Counted from the stretch's first letter, positions 13,014 to 24,922 are shown. The stretch: DNA of 64,000 nt from Verticillium longisporum (GCA_019188255.1 JAETXT010000006.1:2232001-2296000), one strand, 5' to 3'. Translations and numbers: made by a program. Notes: a model not told the origin generated them from the sequence alone.

Positions 13014-13787
13014 GGGGCCTTTTGCCCTTTGGTCCCCCAGTCGGGCGACCCCTTGGGTTAATGTGAGGTGTATCATGGTGCTAGGATGTGACTGGCAGAA
13101 CGATGGCGTTTACGGGGACTGGCTTTGGCTTTTTGACGGCGTTGAAATCCTTGTATACCCTGGCGAAACTTACCATGTGATTTATGAGACATTCTGGACA
13201 TTCCAACCCTGTATCTTCTTGATCTTTTGTGCATTGGCTCTTTCTAGGACTGTGGAGTGCTTCGTGTACGCATGTTTCGCCAGTCATCTGTCGACTAAGC
13301 CAGACGCAAGGACGAAGCTGAAGAGCTATAATCAGTCACTTCAGGTCCTCGCTTCCCGGAATGCCGTGCCTGTATGACGCCGGTGTCATAAACCGGGCAC
13401 TCGGAACGGTCACCGTTAAAAAAAACCGGCAGGGCCTCTCCAGAGCAGCCGAGACGAAGACAGCCCGAAGCATAATCATGAAAACATCAATTACCGGCGT
13501 CACCGCCTTGGTCTCTACAAGCCATGATAATCATATCTCAATCCTCCCCAGAACAAATAACCTTCCCCCGCTGGAAAATACAGAAAGGGGAGGGCACGGA
13601 AATAATCATCCCAGCCCGTGACGCCATGCATCCCCAACGCCATGCGCAGAAAAACAAATGCATGGAAAGGAAGGAAAGCAAAAAAGAACGAGGCCTCGCG
13701 GGGCCCCCGAGATCGTCCAACGCCGCGCAAACATGAGCCACCGTACTGTCGTGATATACACCGGCCACGCCACGCCAGGACGGTCCC
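13014..13787. other. Convergent intergenic region
   Basis: Lies between the 3' ends of the BTB-like gene and the Cut12-domain gene. It holds their 3' UTRs. Small overlapping frames have no family features. Confidence 0.5.
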
Positions 13788-15910
13788 TCACCGCGCGTGA
13801 CGTACCCGCCCCGCCGCCTTGCTCATGCTCGTGGGTTTCGCCTGGGGCTGCGGCGCGCTGAGGTCGCGCCTCTCGCCGGCGCCCTCGACCATCTTGAGCC
13901 GGGGCGTCACGGCGCCCTGGGCGGCGCTGCGGGCGCGGCCGCGGCGCTCGCGGATGCGGGCGAGGGCCTCCTCGCGCGTCATGGTCGGCGTCATGGCCGG
14001 GTTGTTGACGTCAAAGGACGAGTGGGACTCGCCCGAGGGGTGCGGCAGCGGGCGAAGCGGGATGCCGGCCGTTCGGTTTCGTCGTAGATGGGAATCGTCG
14101 TTGTCGTCGTCGACGTGCAGTAGCTGGTGGCGACGGATGTTGTTGAGCTGCGCGGCGAGCGCTTCCTTGGCGGTGAGGCGAGTTTTGGCGCCTCTCGTTC
14201 TTCGGTTTCCCTGACCTCTGCTTGTTCTTCCCCTTCTTCTTCTTCTTCTTCTTCCTCGGCCTGTCCGACTTCGTCAGGCACAGTAGGTATGCTGGGAAGC
14301 GGAGCGATGTGTGCATCGCCGTGGGGCGCGTTGAGCAGAGAGGCCAACGACATGCGCTCCTGCGCGAAGAGGGCAAAGGCGGGAGGCTCGACGGAGGGGG
14401 TACGCGCGTACATGCGACGTTCTGAGGGTGCGTCTACAGGACTACCCGGCTCGCTGGCGTCGTCCACCTGGACTTGTAGTTGCTCTTCGATCTGGGTGTC
14501 TTGCTCCTCAGGTTGCACGGCGACGTCGACTAGGTCCTCCATCTGCATGTCGATCTCTTCCACGACTTGCTCGTTCGTCGAGTCCTCGGCATCCTGCTCC
14601 ATAATGTGCATGGCCGCGCCTTCTGTCGCCGCCAGGACTTGGGCCTCCTCCTGTGAGACGGTACGGAACGTCCCCTCCTCGGGGTTGAAGATGGTGCTGC
14701 GTCGGGGCTGGCTTCGCTTCCTGACGACAGGACGTTCTGGCTTTTTGAATGTAGACTCGGAGTCTCGAGATGAAGGTCGTGTCGGCGAGGCGGACTTGGG
14801 GGTGAGACCGAAAATGGCCATCTCGGCGGGGCCGGTGACGTCCTGTGGCGCGACGAGGATGCGACGAGGCGACATCATGCTCTTCCTCTTGAGCGACCGG
14901 GCGCCCTCGCAGGCCTTGAGCTGGCACTCTGCCCTGAGGAAGTCAATGGTCTCGTAGGCGCGCTCGGCGCGCTGGTGCTCCCACTCCATCTTGCGCATCA
15001 TCTCCTCAAACTCGGCCTCGCTGGCGGCGCTCGAGACGACGTCGGCCGTCGACAGCGAGACCCTGGGCTTCTTCTTCCTCGGCGACGCAAACTCGTCGTC
15101 GTGGTCCTCGTTCTTGGGCAGCGGGATGCGGCCCTCGGCGGCGATGCGGGCGACCTCCTCCTCCTTGGCGAGGTCGCGGAAGGTGTCGCGCTCCATGCGC
15201 ATGGCGTCGCGCTCCTGCTCGAGGACCTTGATGCGCTCGAGGGCCTCGCCGAGCTTCTCCTCGAGGCTGACCATCTGGTAGCGCGCGGCAAAGGCCTCCT
15301 GCTCGCGGGCCTTGCTGCGGGCCTTTTCGTTGTCGAGGTGGTCGGAGACGGAGCGCCAGCCGTCGCGGGCGGCCTTGAGTTCTTCCTGGAGCTTGATGAT
15401 GGCGGCGTCGTTTTTGAACGTCTTTTTGCGGGCGTGCTTGATTTCCTTTTCCCAGGCGGCCTTGGTGGGGCGTCTCTCCTTGGCGGCGGCCGTGTTGTTC
15501 CTGGGGGGGTCAGCTATTTTTTTCCTTCTCTTTCTTGGGGGAGAGAGAGAGAGAGAGAGAGAGCATACCATGACAGCCTCGAGGCGCTCGCTGACGCGCA
15601 TCTCGCGGTCGCGGGCCTTTTCGAGCTGGACTCGCAGGACCTTGGTCTCGTCTCGGTAACGACGCATCTCGCCCTCGGCCTCCTCGCGGCCGAGCATGGC
15701 TCGCTTGAGGGCGGCGTCGGCCGTCTTGCGCTCGAGCGACTTGGACTGCATGGCGAGGGTGTTGAACTGGCTGATCTTATCGTGCACAGGGCTGGAGCGG
15801 AGGTCACTTCGCAGCGACGCCATAAAGGTAGACTCGCGGTTGGCGCGGTCGGGCGTTATTGGATTGAGGGGCCCGCCCGGCGAGCCCAGGTGGCTGCGTG
15901 GTGAGTCCAT
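13788..15910 (-). CDS. Cut12-domain (spindle pole body-associated) coiled-coil protein
   Basis: About 677 residues in the best in-frame model. The N-terminal half is a long coiled coil (KRAMLGREEAEGEMRRYRDE, WEKEIKHARKKTFK, REQEAFAARYQMVSLEEKL), then DEFASPRKKKPRVS and a serine/acidic-rich middle part. The tail contains NPAMTPTMTREEALARIRER and GRARSAAQGAVTP. This order matches the fungal family annotated as spindle pole body-associated Cut12 domain; a role at the spindle pole body is family knowledge, not proven here. Exon 1 is 15569..15910. The intron starts GTATGC and contains a (CT)n tract. The nearest acceptor (15501) leaves a frame mismatch, whereas an AAG acceptor at 15479 keeps frame. 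Near 14189-14192 one missing base separates the main frame from the conserved tail that ends at 13788. Confidence 0.8.
15540..15563. repeat. (GA)n/(CT)n microsatellite in an intron
   Basis: An uninterrupted GA run on the plus strand reads as CT on the coding strand of the Cut12-domain gene, directly after the 5' splice site GTATGC. Confidence 0.95.
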
Positions 15911-16314
15911 TGTGCAGCGGCGCAGGCAGCGTCGTGGGCCGCACTGGGGAGGAATGTAGCGGTTCTGGTCTCGGGTGCGGTATGTTGTGAGGCCTGGTTG
16001 TCTGACGTGGATGATGTCGATACTGGTGCTGGCATGGAGTCCCGACTGAAAGCGGCTGGAAGAGGGCGGAGGTATAGCAAGATTTTGACTTTTTAGTACA
16101 GACTAGAAAGTGCTATGGATGGACGGGCTGTCTTCAGATGGTGGATGGAATCTCGTTGGTGGCCTGTCGTGTCGTGTCGAGCATGTCGGCTGTGGATGAA
16201 TGGATGGGGGGCTGCTTTAGTGTCGAGCGTGTTTACCCCATCTTTCCCTGTCAGTTGCTGTTCCATGCTACATGGGGGGGGTGTGTTGCCACGGTGATGG
16301 CACGTGATTTTGGC

Positions 16315-16354
16315 AGCCCTGTCAACGGCTCTCCAGCCCTGTCAACGGCTCTCC
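16315..16354. repeat. Perfect 20-base tandem duplication
   Basis: The unit AGCCCTGTCAACGGCTCTCC occurs twice head to tail. No coding context. Confidence 0.9.
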
Positions 16355-16699
16355 AGCATCTGGCCAAGGCCAAAGGGTACGTACCAAGCCTCCCCACCGG
16401 CCTTGCCGCTCTTGCTCAGCCACGCCTCAGTAGCGACCTTTCGCATGCTGTACTTGACGGCTATCCTGACATCAATCGCTTCTGGCCCAAGATGCTTCAG
16501 ACATACGCGATACCTGTAATCTCTGCTGGATTTAGGCATGTTCTCCAAGCCTTTGGATATCAACATATTTTGACATTTGGCGAGATCTACGAGCGTTGGT
16601 ATCCTCTGTCATTCAACAGGCAGGATTCAAACCAGGTCGTATTTCAAGGTCCTCCTCCGTGGGTCTCGGTTGCCGCAACGTCAACCTCCCCATGGCCTG

Positions 16700-16736
16700 C
16701 CTACCTACCTACCTTAGTTAGGTAGGTAGGTAGGTA
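16700..16736. repeat. CTACC/GGTAG inverted low-complexity cluster
   Basis: A run of CTAC units is followed by TTAG and then a run of GTAG units, forming a near-perfect hairpin. It belongs with the TAGGTACC-rich clusters found elsewhere in the window. Confidence 0.85.
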
Positions 16737-17324
16737 ATATGAGATACCTGGCCATCATGCGCCGACTCTTGCATCTTCCAATCAAGTTACCTCATGAATT
16801 CTTGCAACGAGTCCAGTCAAGGCTTCGCAAACTCACTGGTCGAGTCAGTGAGCTTACTGAAGCAGATCAACGCTGCAAACTCTCTCCGTGCCCGTAGCAA
16901 GATAGAGATATGAAGCAAGACTTCAATACTTCAGTCCACATCTCGTCTTTCAACAGTAACTGCCGGCTGTAACGGTGATGGCTCCACTCAGCCCACCAAT
17001 CTCGTGCATCATCCCGTGGATGCGGCTATTCGCACTGCTTGCACCAACCTCTGCCGTCTATTGGAGGACATGAACACATCGGCGCTTCCAACCGCATGTC
17101 ACCCTCTCCTACGAGGCATACAAGGCCACAAGACAGGCCAATAGCTTTCCATTGCCCGTCCCATGGCGGCTATATTTACTCCTCGTTTTCTCAGCGGGGC
17201 ATCGGGGCGCGCATGCTGAGGTGCAAACGGTCCTTCTTTGACCTTCCTGCTCTCTATAACTTGACAAACACAGAAAATTGATCAGAAACAATCCATCACG
17301 AACGAATGCCACAAGCCAGACATC

Positions 17325-20300
17325 ATGGCTAGCCCGCAAGATGCACAACGAGCCGTAGAGGCCATTGGAGCGAAGTATGGATACGTCAGCGAAGACATCA
17401 TGAAACAGATTGGGCAGTGGAGCCCAAGCATCAGGCAAGACATCGAGAAGAGCATGCTCGCCAAGGACAAGCTGGCAGCGCACTCGATCAAGACGTAAGG
17501 GCAGCGGTCCGACGTAAGGGCAGCGGTCCGACGTAAGGGCAGCGGTCCGACGTAAGGGCAGCGGTCCGACGTAAGGGCAGCGGTCCGACGTAAGGACGGC
17601 GGGCTGGTCTCTTCGCCATCTCGGTTCAACTGTCGGCCTTGCTGACGTCAAAAATATAGCCTGGCGAAGAACATTTACGGAAGCAACGCACGCTTCGTCT
17701 TCGAGTTGCTCCAAAACGCTGACGACAATCGCTTCACCCGCGCCAAGGCCAACGGCGCCCTTCCGTCCATCTCATTCCACCTTCATCCGCACCGAATCGT
17801 GGTCGAATGTAACGAAGATGGCTTTACCGAGAAGGATCTGCGCGCCATCTGCTCCGTCGGCGAGAGCACCAAGTCAGCTTCTCGTGGCTACATCGGCGCC
17901 AAGGGCATCGGCTTCAAATCTGTCTTCATCGCCGCATGGAAAGTTGTCATTCAATCCGGCCACTTCTCCTTTCACTTCAAACATGAGAAGGGCGATCTCG
18001 GTCTAGGTATGGTCCTTCCCGTATGGGAGAACCAGGCCGCTGCGCTGCCTGGGCCACTCACTCGTATGACGCTTCACCTTCACGAGCAAGGTGAAGCGCA
18101 AGAACTGGAGCACCTCCGGCAGACCATCTTCAGACAGTTGAGCGAGCTACAGCATACCTCACTGCTATTTCTGCGCAACCTCCGGCAAATCAGCGTTGCT
18201 TTCTACGACGAGGATGGCGGGCTGAAGAGCTCCAAGAACTTTCGCGTAGGCGATGAGCGTGACCATACAGTGCTTCTCGAGACCGCCTCAACCTCTACCG
18301 CGAATGGCAACAACAGCCAAACCTCAACAGAGAACAAGCAATATCATGTCACACGTCATATGGCCACGAACCTCTCAAAAAGCGACAACCGCGATTCACC
18401 CACTGACGCAGAAGCCGAGGTGGTGCTCGCGTTTCCCCTGACAAGTGACTTGCAGCCACTCATTGAGCAGCAAGAGATATTTGCCTTCTTACCCATCAGG
18501 GAGTCAAATTTCAAGGTATGCGAACCCCCTCACCGCGAGATTTTCGGAGTCGGCGATCCCCCGAGTTCTGGTTCTGACCCCGTACCTTTGATAGTTCCTT
18601 ATTCATTCCGACTTCGACACGAGCGCCAGTCGACAAGACATCGTTTCCACTTCCTTGAGAAATAGGAGCCTCATCGATGGCATCGCCGCAGCATTCATAA
18701 AGGCTGTCTTGCAATTCTGCGAGCACCCAAGCCTGTGCTACACCTGGCCAAGATTTCTCCCCTCCACAACGGATGAATCAAGCTCATTCTGGTCCACCCT
18801 GGTGCAGCGGATCAAAGACCTCGTCTCTCAGACGCCCATTCTCAAGTCACGACACAAAAGAGGTCTCCGGATGATCAGAAATGTTCACATCATTACTGAC
18901 ATTGCCGCCGACCATAACGGGGCCTCGCTGTTCGATGACTCAGTACTGGACCCCTTTATCTCCACGGCATACAAGCAGGCTTCGGTCACAGCCCTGAAAC
19001 CATACGGGCTGCGTGCATGCGAATTTTGGAACATCTGGAATCTTCTTCAGGCCGATCTTGCCAGCCCTCAGTCAAAATTGAAGTCGCCCTCGACCAGCGA
19101 GGACTGGCACTCGGCAGTTGCACGGCTCTTGGCATCCTTCTTCACCGAAAAAGTGACGCTAGCCATTTCTTCGCTGAGGCTTTCTGTTATGCTTCCTTTG
19201 AAGGGCGGTCTGTGGGTCGCTGCCAACGACGGAGTGATCTATCTGCCAGCAACTGCCGGGATCTCAATCCCGCCGGGCGTTAAAAAGCATGTCCTAGACC
19301 CCACAGCTGTTGCCAATGCGGACCGCAGAGCTCTCTTCGAGCATCTAGGGGCGGTAGAAGCATCTGTCTCGGAGGTACGCAAGTCCGTCTTGGAGGCTCT
19401 GTACAGCCCGTCTTCGCCCAAACATGTCGACGTCGAGAAATCCAGGGCCCAACTCCATTTCTTGTACCTCTCTCACGATCGCAGGCAACCCGGTGAAAGG
19501 CTCGGTCAGATGTTTCTCTACAAAGAATACAATGCCACTGGGAAGACAGGAGAAGAAGACTTCTACCTGCACGGTAGTAACCCATACGGGCCGGAAGCTC
19601 TTCTCGGACCAATTGGTACTTGGCCAGGCCTTGAGGTCACGTTTCTTCATCCAGCATATCTTGAATCTCCACCTAGCCCCCCGACTGCAGGTCATCCCTC
19701 GTGGAAGGTTTGGCTCTATAATTACCTCGGCGTCCGTAGGAGGTTGAGGCTTATCTCTCGGGACCGACGCGAAATTTCGGGCGAGTTTGCCTCTGTCCTG
19801 GACTACCGCCCGGATAAGTGGCTGGGCCTGTTCGAGTACCTCTGGTGGCACGAAGAGTCATTGTTCAAAGACAAACACCATCTCAGAGAAGAGTTGAGCG
19901 GGCTCCCGGCATATGCGCTTTGTAAGCCTCCCTTGGAGATCTCCTGTTATTTGAAGGACTCGTATCTGCCGCTACCACACCTCCAACAACAATGCCGGCG
20001 CTTTATGGGAAATGACTCTACACATTTCCCATTTCTCAGTCTCGGAGGAACTGAGGATGAAGAGGCCTTCCTTACAAAGTGGCTGTTCCTCCACACAAAA
20101 TTCCATGTGCGCAAAGAGGACGACACACGGTTTCTCCTGGACATGCTCCTTCGAATATCGAATGTCGACTCCGCAAGTGCGCTGGCCGACAAATGCCAGA
20201 CGATAATGGATATATATGGCGCCATTGAAACTAAATTCCAGGCCGCTACAGATCGACAAGCTGCCAAGGATGCCATTGAGTGCGTAACTCCAACTCTCGT

Positions 20301-23063
20301 GGACCTTTTTTGAGAGCTCTTGATAATTGACTGTTTCGCTTCCTGTAGGCATTTATTCTGGGAGACTGAAGAGGCTGTCATCCTGATCCCCTCACGAGGA
20401 GCATCCGAGGCGGCCTGGACGGTTGCCAGTTCTTGTCGCTGGAAGGCATCACCCGACATGGTTTCGTTATTCCCACTCGAGCAACTCTATTCCCAAGTGG
20501 GCAGCGAGGACCAAATGATGATTATTTCACGTTTCTTTTCGAAAACACTCAAGATTGATGATGTGTCCTGGAGGGATCTGCAGGGAGAGCTGGCGAAACT
20601 AAGGGATCAGGGCTGCGATGACCTCGACCGCATCCGTGGCGTGTACCTGTACCTCGCGAACTTGAAGGTCATCGCGTTCCAAGACGAACTAAGGCAAGAT
20701 TCTCGGGTTGCAGACTCGAAACATCAATTTCCTCCGCGCAAGTACTGATTTGCATGCAAATAGGCGAACATTCGAGGACAACGCCCTTATATTCGTCGTG
20801 AAGGGCGGTCAGGCCGGCTGGTACAAGACATGTGACTGCCTGCGGTCCAGTACGACAGATATCAGTGGCAAGGTCACGTTGAATGATGACTACGAAGACT
20901 TGAGAGAGCTGTTCGTGGAAAATCTCGGCGTCAAGACGCTAACACTCCAGATGGTATATGACGAGCTGCTGCAGACAGACGCGCAGGCGTCGACTGACGA
21001 TGTCAAGGCCAAACTCTGGTCGCTGAACGCGCTCTTGCAGACAGAGCAGGAGCTCCCTGACCCTGTGCCGCTCCGTAGGATACCCATTTTCCCCGTGAAG
21101 TACGCGAGTGGCGCTACAGCTGAGAGGACGATCGAAACGGATTTTGCCATCGTCGATAACGAGTCATTGGCGGATAAATTCAGGAGCCGGATCAAGTTGC
21201 TCGACTTCAGCAGAGAGGAGGTCCTGCGTCTGAAGCCTTTTCTCGGATGGGTTGGACTCGCGAATCGATATCTGTCAGCTGCCGTGAGGGAGAGCACGTC
21301 GGTTGCCGAAGCCGACTCGAGGCCCATCTCCACCCCAAACCACGATATCAAGCGGAAAGCGCATGCGATCTCTCGGTGAGTGCCCGTTTTGACTCTGGCT
21401 TCTTTCTGATCATGTTTACTATGTCACTAACTCGCCGACGTACTCGTCCAGTATCGCGGCTCATTTCAACAGTCCCCGATACAAAGCCGGACCCAGCGAG
21501 TTGTACCAGCTGCTGCGGAGCGCTGTGACCACTGAAACCACCGGCATTTCGTCCGTGCTACGGATATCCCAGGACGGGCGGTCTACGGAGCTAGAGACTG
21601 CGATTGGTGACCTGCACATTGATGACAGCTCGTCGCACCTCTCCTTCTTCGTGCCGAGGCACAAGAAGGCAAGAGAAATCTGCTACCTGAGCGCCCTGCC
21701 CACAAATCTGGCGAGTTGGCTGATGCGGGATTCTGTGACCCAGATCCCTGAAGCAGTTGAGGAATCCGCGGTCACGGCACTTGTTACGATTTTGGGCGCC
21801 GATCCAGCGTCGGTCGATTTACTTCTTGAGCGCCTCGGCATCATAAACATCTCTATCCAGAACGAGGACGTGAATGTGGCCGAAGATGAGGAGGATGAAG
21901 CTTCCGTTGCCGTAATAGGTGACGATGCTGAATCTTTGGTGCAGCTCATGACGCCGGACACGTCAGCGAGCGAGCGAGGACCGGCCATGGCGACCGAGAT
22001 CCGACTGGCGCCCCTTTCTGGAACGCATCCCAACTTGTCGAGCAACGACGTTGAGGTCACGCACACGGTCTCTCGACATAGCCATATGGCCTACCATTCG
22101 GTCGTCCAGCCACACTCTACCCTCCCAGCATATCATGCGACGAATCTTCAAGGGTCAACAAGTGAGGATGCTCAGTACCTTCGGCTGCTGACGAAGGTCG
22201 TCGACGCGGCGAGGCAAGCCGTGTTCCCGTCGCAAGGCATCTTTGGCATGAGCAACCTCCGAGATGCACTTCTAGAAAGACCAATCAACGCCTGGCACGG
22301 CGGTTTTGACGGCCCCGGCAACGAGAGCCGGTTCCGCTCTACGAGTCAACTTGAGCGTGACGGGAAAATTGGTGCCGCTGGCGAGCTATACGTGAGTTTC
22401 CCTTATACCCAGAGACTTTGCACCCAGCCAACGTCTCTGGGCCGAACAACCCAACCCAAAAGCTGACAAGATGCACTCGGTTCCATACAGGTCTTTGAGA
22501 TGCTGTCCCGACTACTTCCCAGCCTCCACGGGTGGAGTCGCGATAACTGGCAGAGCACGATCCGGCAGTACGTCACGCTCCACCCGGATTATCAGGACAT
22601 GCCGCCATGGAATGGGCAAGAGACGGCCGACATGACGTATCAAGACGTGCGTGGCGAGCTCACAACATGGCTCAAGGACCATGGCTATCTTGACGGGGAA
22701 GGGTGGCGGGATGCCCGGCCGAAATACTACATCGAAGTCAAGACAACCGCGGGGCCTCACAATACGCCCTTCTACATGAGCAAGGCTCAATACCAGCGGG
22801 TACGTGACGTCATCAACCCTTCTGATGGTGCCCCTAGAGCCGCTGTTGGATTGTTGCTGACTTGGTCCTTGTAGATGCAGGACATTCACAATGCGCGTGG
22901 GAATGATGAGGTGTACATGCTCCTACGCGTATTTAGTATCGAACGTGGCGGCATTGGGATGTGCGTGTATGTGGATCCGGAGAGGCTGAGGGCGGATGGC
23001 CGTCTGGAGTTTACTGGGGAGACGTGGTCTGTTGTTCCTTCGGCGGAATCACGATGGATGTGA
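17325..23063 (+). CDS. NO VEIN/sacsin-like GHKL ATPase with C-terminal DUF3883 domain
   Basis: Eight exons (17325..17494, 17660..18515, 18595..20279, 20349..20693, 20764..21375, 21452..22391, 22491..22799, 22875..23063) give an uninterrupted 1,701-residue protein. Near residues 65-145 lies an Hsp90-like (GHKL) ATP-binding fold: FELLQNADDN with the catalytic Glu and Asn, NEDGFT, and the glycine lid GYIGAKGIGFKSVF. The C-terminal 200 residues match the NO VEIN C-terminal domain (DUF3883): GAAGELYVFEML and, around residue 1617, YYIEVKTT. E-x-K in that place resembles PD-(D/E)xK nuclease-type folds, which is inference. The middle 1,300 residues are unassigned. The intron after exon 4 is GC-AG. 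Intron 1 holds a 19-base tandem array. Function in fungi is unknown; possibilities are chaperone-like remodelling or nucleic-acid defence. Confidence 0.9.
17495..17595 (+). repeat. 19-base tandem repeat array at a 5' splice site
   Basis: The unit GTAAGGGCAGCGGTCCGAC is repeated five times without change, followed by a sixth GTAAGG. It begins exactly at the exon 1/intron 1 border of the NO VEIN-like gene, so each unit starts with a usable donor GTAAGG preceded by GAC, as at the true exon end (AGAC). Confidence 0.97.
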
Positions 23064-23877
23064 AGCCAGGACTCGTATTGTGATAGCTGTGGCTTGTTAG
23101 GTTGGCCTGAATGATTCTCGCTGATAAAATCGGGAACCGTCCTCGCCACTGGTTGTGTTCTTCGTAGCCTCAACCACCTCCTGCACCCCGAATTGATGGT
23201 GCGTGGGGATGACGGAGTCGAGGATAGGTCACTCCAATTGAAGAACTACAAAATTGGATGTACGAGCTTCGACGTTTCCTGCACTGTGGTTGTGTACTGG
23301 TGGCTGCGTTGTACTGCTAAGCGACTACCTGCATGAGCCCCTCAATCCCGGCTCATGCCAATAAGAGTTGCGAGGCTCTGGGACTATCTACCTTAGGTAC
23401 CTAGGTACCTATATACCTATCTACCAACCTAGGTACCTATATACCTATCTACCTACCCAGGTACCTTGTTTAGGTAGTTTGGGAGAAGCTCGTAAACCCC
23501 TTGCTGGCAATTGACCATCTCAGAAATACACTCCCTCCAGAGATCCCCGAAGCAGGCCCTTGCGATCTTATACTTGACCCTGGCCTGCTGTCGTCAGTGG
23601 AGCACTGCCCCGATTCCAGACCATTTCTTCCTTATTCATCTGCCGACCCGTAGAAGCCGTGCTGTCGTCCTCGAATTGATCCGCCTGTCTCTCGGATGCA
23701 GGCCATCCGGCACCCTATCAGATTGCTCCCAATCCCACTTACACGTCGCCGTGCCGGACAGCTCGAAACCCAGCTTTATTCCTTCAACTCGACCCGACAC
23801 GTACCCTCACCAACAGCTTCCCCTCCTTCGTCCTCGATCTCCAATCCTGCAGTACAAGACCGACACCGCTCGCAGCC
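23064..23877. other. Intergenic region
   Basis: About 800 bases between plus-strand genes. It includes a TAGGTACC-rich repeat at 23387-23478 and a CT-rich leader before 23878. No gene seen. Confidence 0.5.
23387..23478. repeat. TAGGTACC-rich repeat with 28-base period
   Basis: A segment starting CTAGGTACCTATATACCTAT is present twice with a 28-base period (23401 and 23429), flanked by further TAGGTACC copies. The whole tract is strongly palindromic. Confidence 0.9.
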
Positions 23878-24237
23878 ATGGCCGAAGCAACCACCGCCCG
23901 GCAGCGGAAGAAAGAGCCCGTCGCCGTCCCCATCGTCCCCGATGAAGAGTGCGGCTCCGAGGTCGAGGACAACCTGTTTGCCGGCACCCCGTCCGAGAAG
24001 CTCAGTCGCAAGACCAAGGCCAAGGCCAGGTCGGGAACAAAAGCCAAGGCCGCGCGGACGGACGACGGCGAGACCGATGCCTTCAGCCCGTTGATCGACG
24101 TGCTGCGCGTCCTCAGCTTCCTCGCCGTCGCCAGCTGCGCCCTGAGCTACGTCATGAGCAGCGGCGAGAGCTTCACCTGGGGCTTCGACGACAAGCCGTG
24201 GTACCTGCGGCGGTCGTACTGGAAGCTGCGTTGGGTA

Positions 24238-24281
<44 letters not shown>

Positions 24282-24922
24282 CCAGCTATCGCCATGTGTC
24301 TCCAGGCTCCCAGCTGACCGACGCGCCCCAGAACGGCCCCCTCTACCTGACCCCCGCCGAGCTCCGCGCCTACGACGGCACAACCCCCGACACGCCCATC
24401 TACCTCGCCATCAACCACACCATCTACGACGTGTCGGCGAACCCGCGCAGCTACGGCCCGGGCGGCAGCTACCACCTCTTCGCCGGGCACGACGCCTCGC
24501 GCGCCTTCGTCACGGGCTGCTTCGCCGAGGACCGCGTCCCCGACATGCGCGGCGTCGAGGCCATGTACCTGCCGCTCGACGACGCCGACGTCGACCGCCA
24601 CTGGTCGTACGCCGAGCTCGAGGCGCTGCGCGCCGCCGAGCGCGAGGCCGCCGCCCAGAAGGTCCACGACGCCCTGAAGCACTGGGTTGACTTCTTCGGC
24701 AACAGCGACAGGTACCAGCGCGTCGGCTACGTGCGGCTCCCTGAGGGGTGGCCTGCTGGTACGCCTGTGCCCCGCCTGTGCGACAAGGCGCAGAAGGGCC
24801 GCGTCAAGAGGAAGCTGCCGGGCGAGGAGGAGGAGGAGAGGAAGGCTAAGGAGGAGAGGCGGGCGGCGAAGAAGAGGGAGAAGGAGGCGGAGAAGGCGGG
24901 TAAGCCGTGGCTGAAGACGTGA
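23878..24922 (+). CDS. Cytochrome b5-like heme/steroid-binding (MAPR-type) membrane protein
   Basis: Exon 1 (23878..24234) encodes a basic N-terminus and one transmembrane helix (LRVLSFLAVASCALSYVM). Exon 2 (from about 24314, or 24332 with the next acceptor) encodes a cytochrome b5-like domain of the membrane-associated progesterone receptor type: LTPAELRAYDG, IYLAINHTIYDVSANP, YGPGGSYHLFAGHDASRAF and GCFAEDRVPDMRG. The protein ends in a highly charged Lys/Glu tail. Total length is about 320 residues. Such proteins bind heme and support membrane P450 enzymes or sterol metabolism; the exact partner is not known here. The intron starts GTATGC and contains a long (CT)n tract. Start at 23878 is the first Met after a CT-rich leader. 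Confidence 0.88.
24242..24277 (+). repeat. (CT)n microsatellite in an intron
   Basis: About 18 CT units lie a few bases after the 5' splice site GTATGC of the cytochrome b5-like gene. Confidence 0.95.

Larger units (their letters stand above)
15911..17324. other. Intergenic region
   Basis: 1.4 kb between two divergently transcribed genes, so it should contain both promoters. It includes a 20-base tandem duplication and a TAGGTAGG inverted cluster, listed separately. A plus-strand frame at 16138-16725 has low-quality composition and no family features, so I do not call it a gene. Confidence 0.5.

Noticed and set aside
16138..16725. Plus-strand frame of 195 codons
   Set aside because: Runs through the tandem duplication and the CTACC hairpin; no family features, poor codon pattern.
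17495..17595. CRISPR-like array
   Set aside because: The units are directly tandem without spacers and the genome is eukaryotic.
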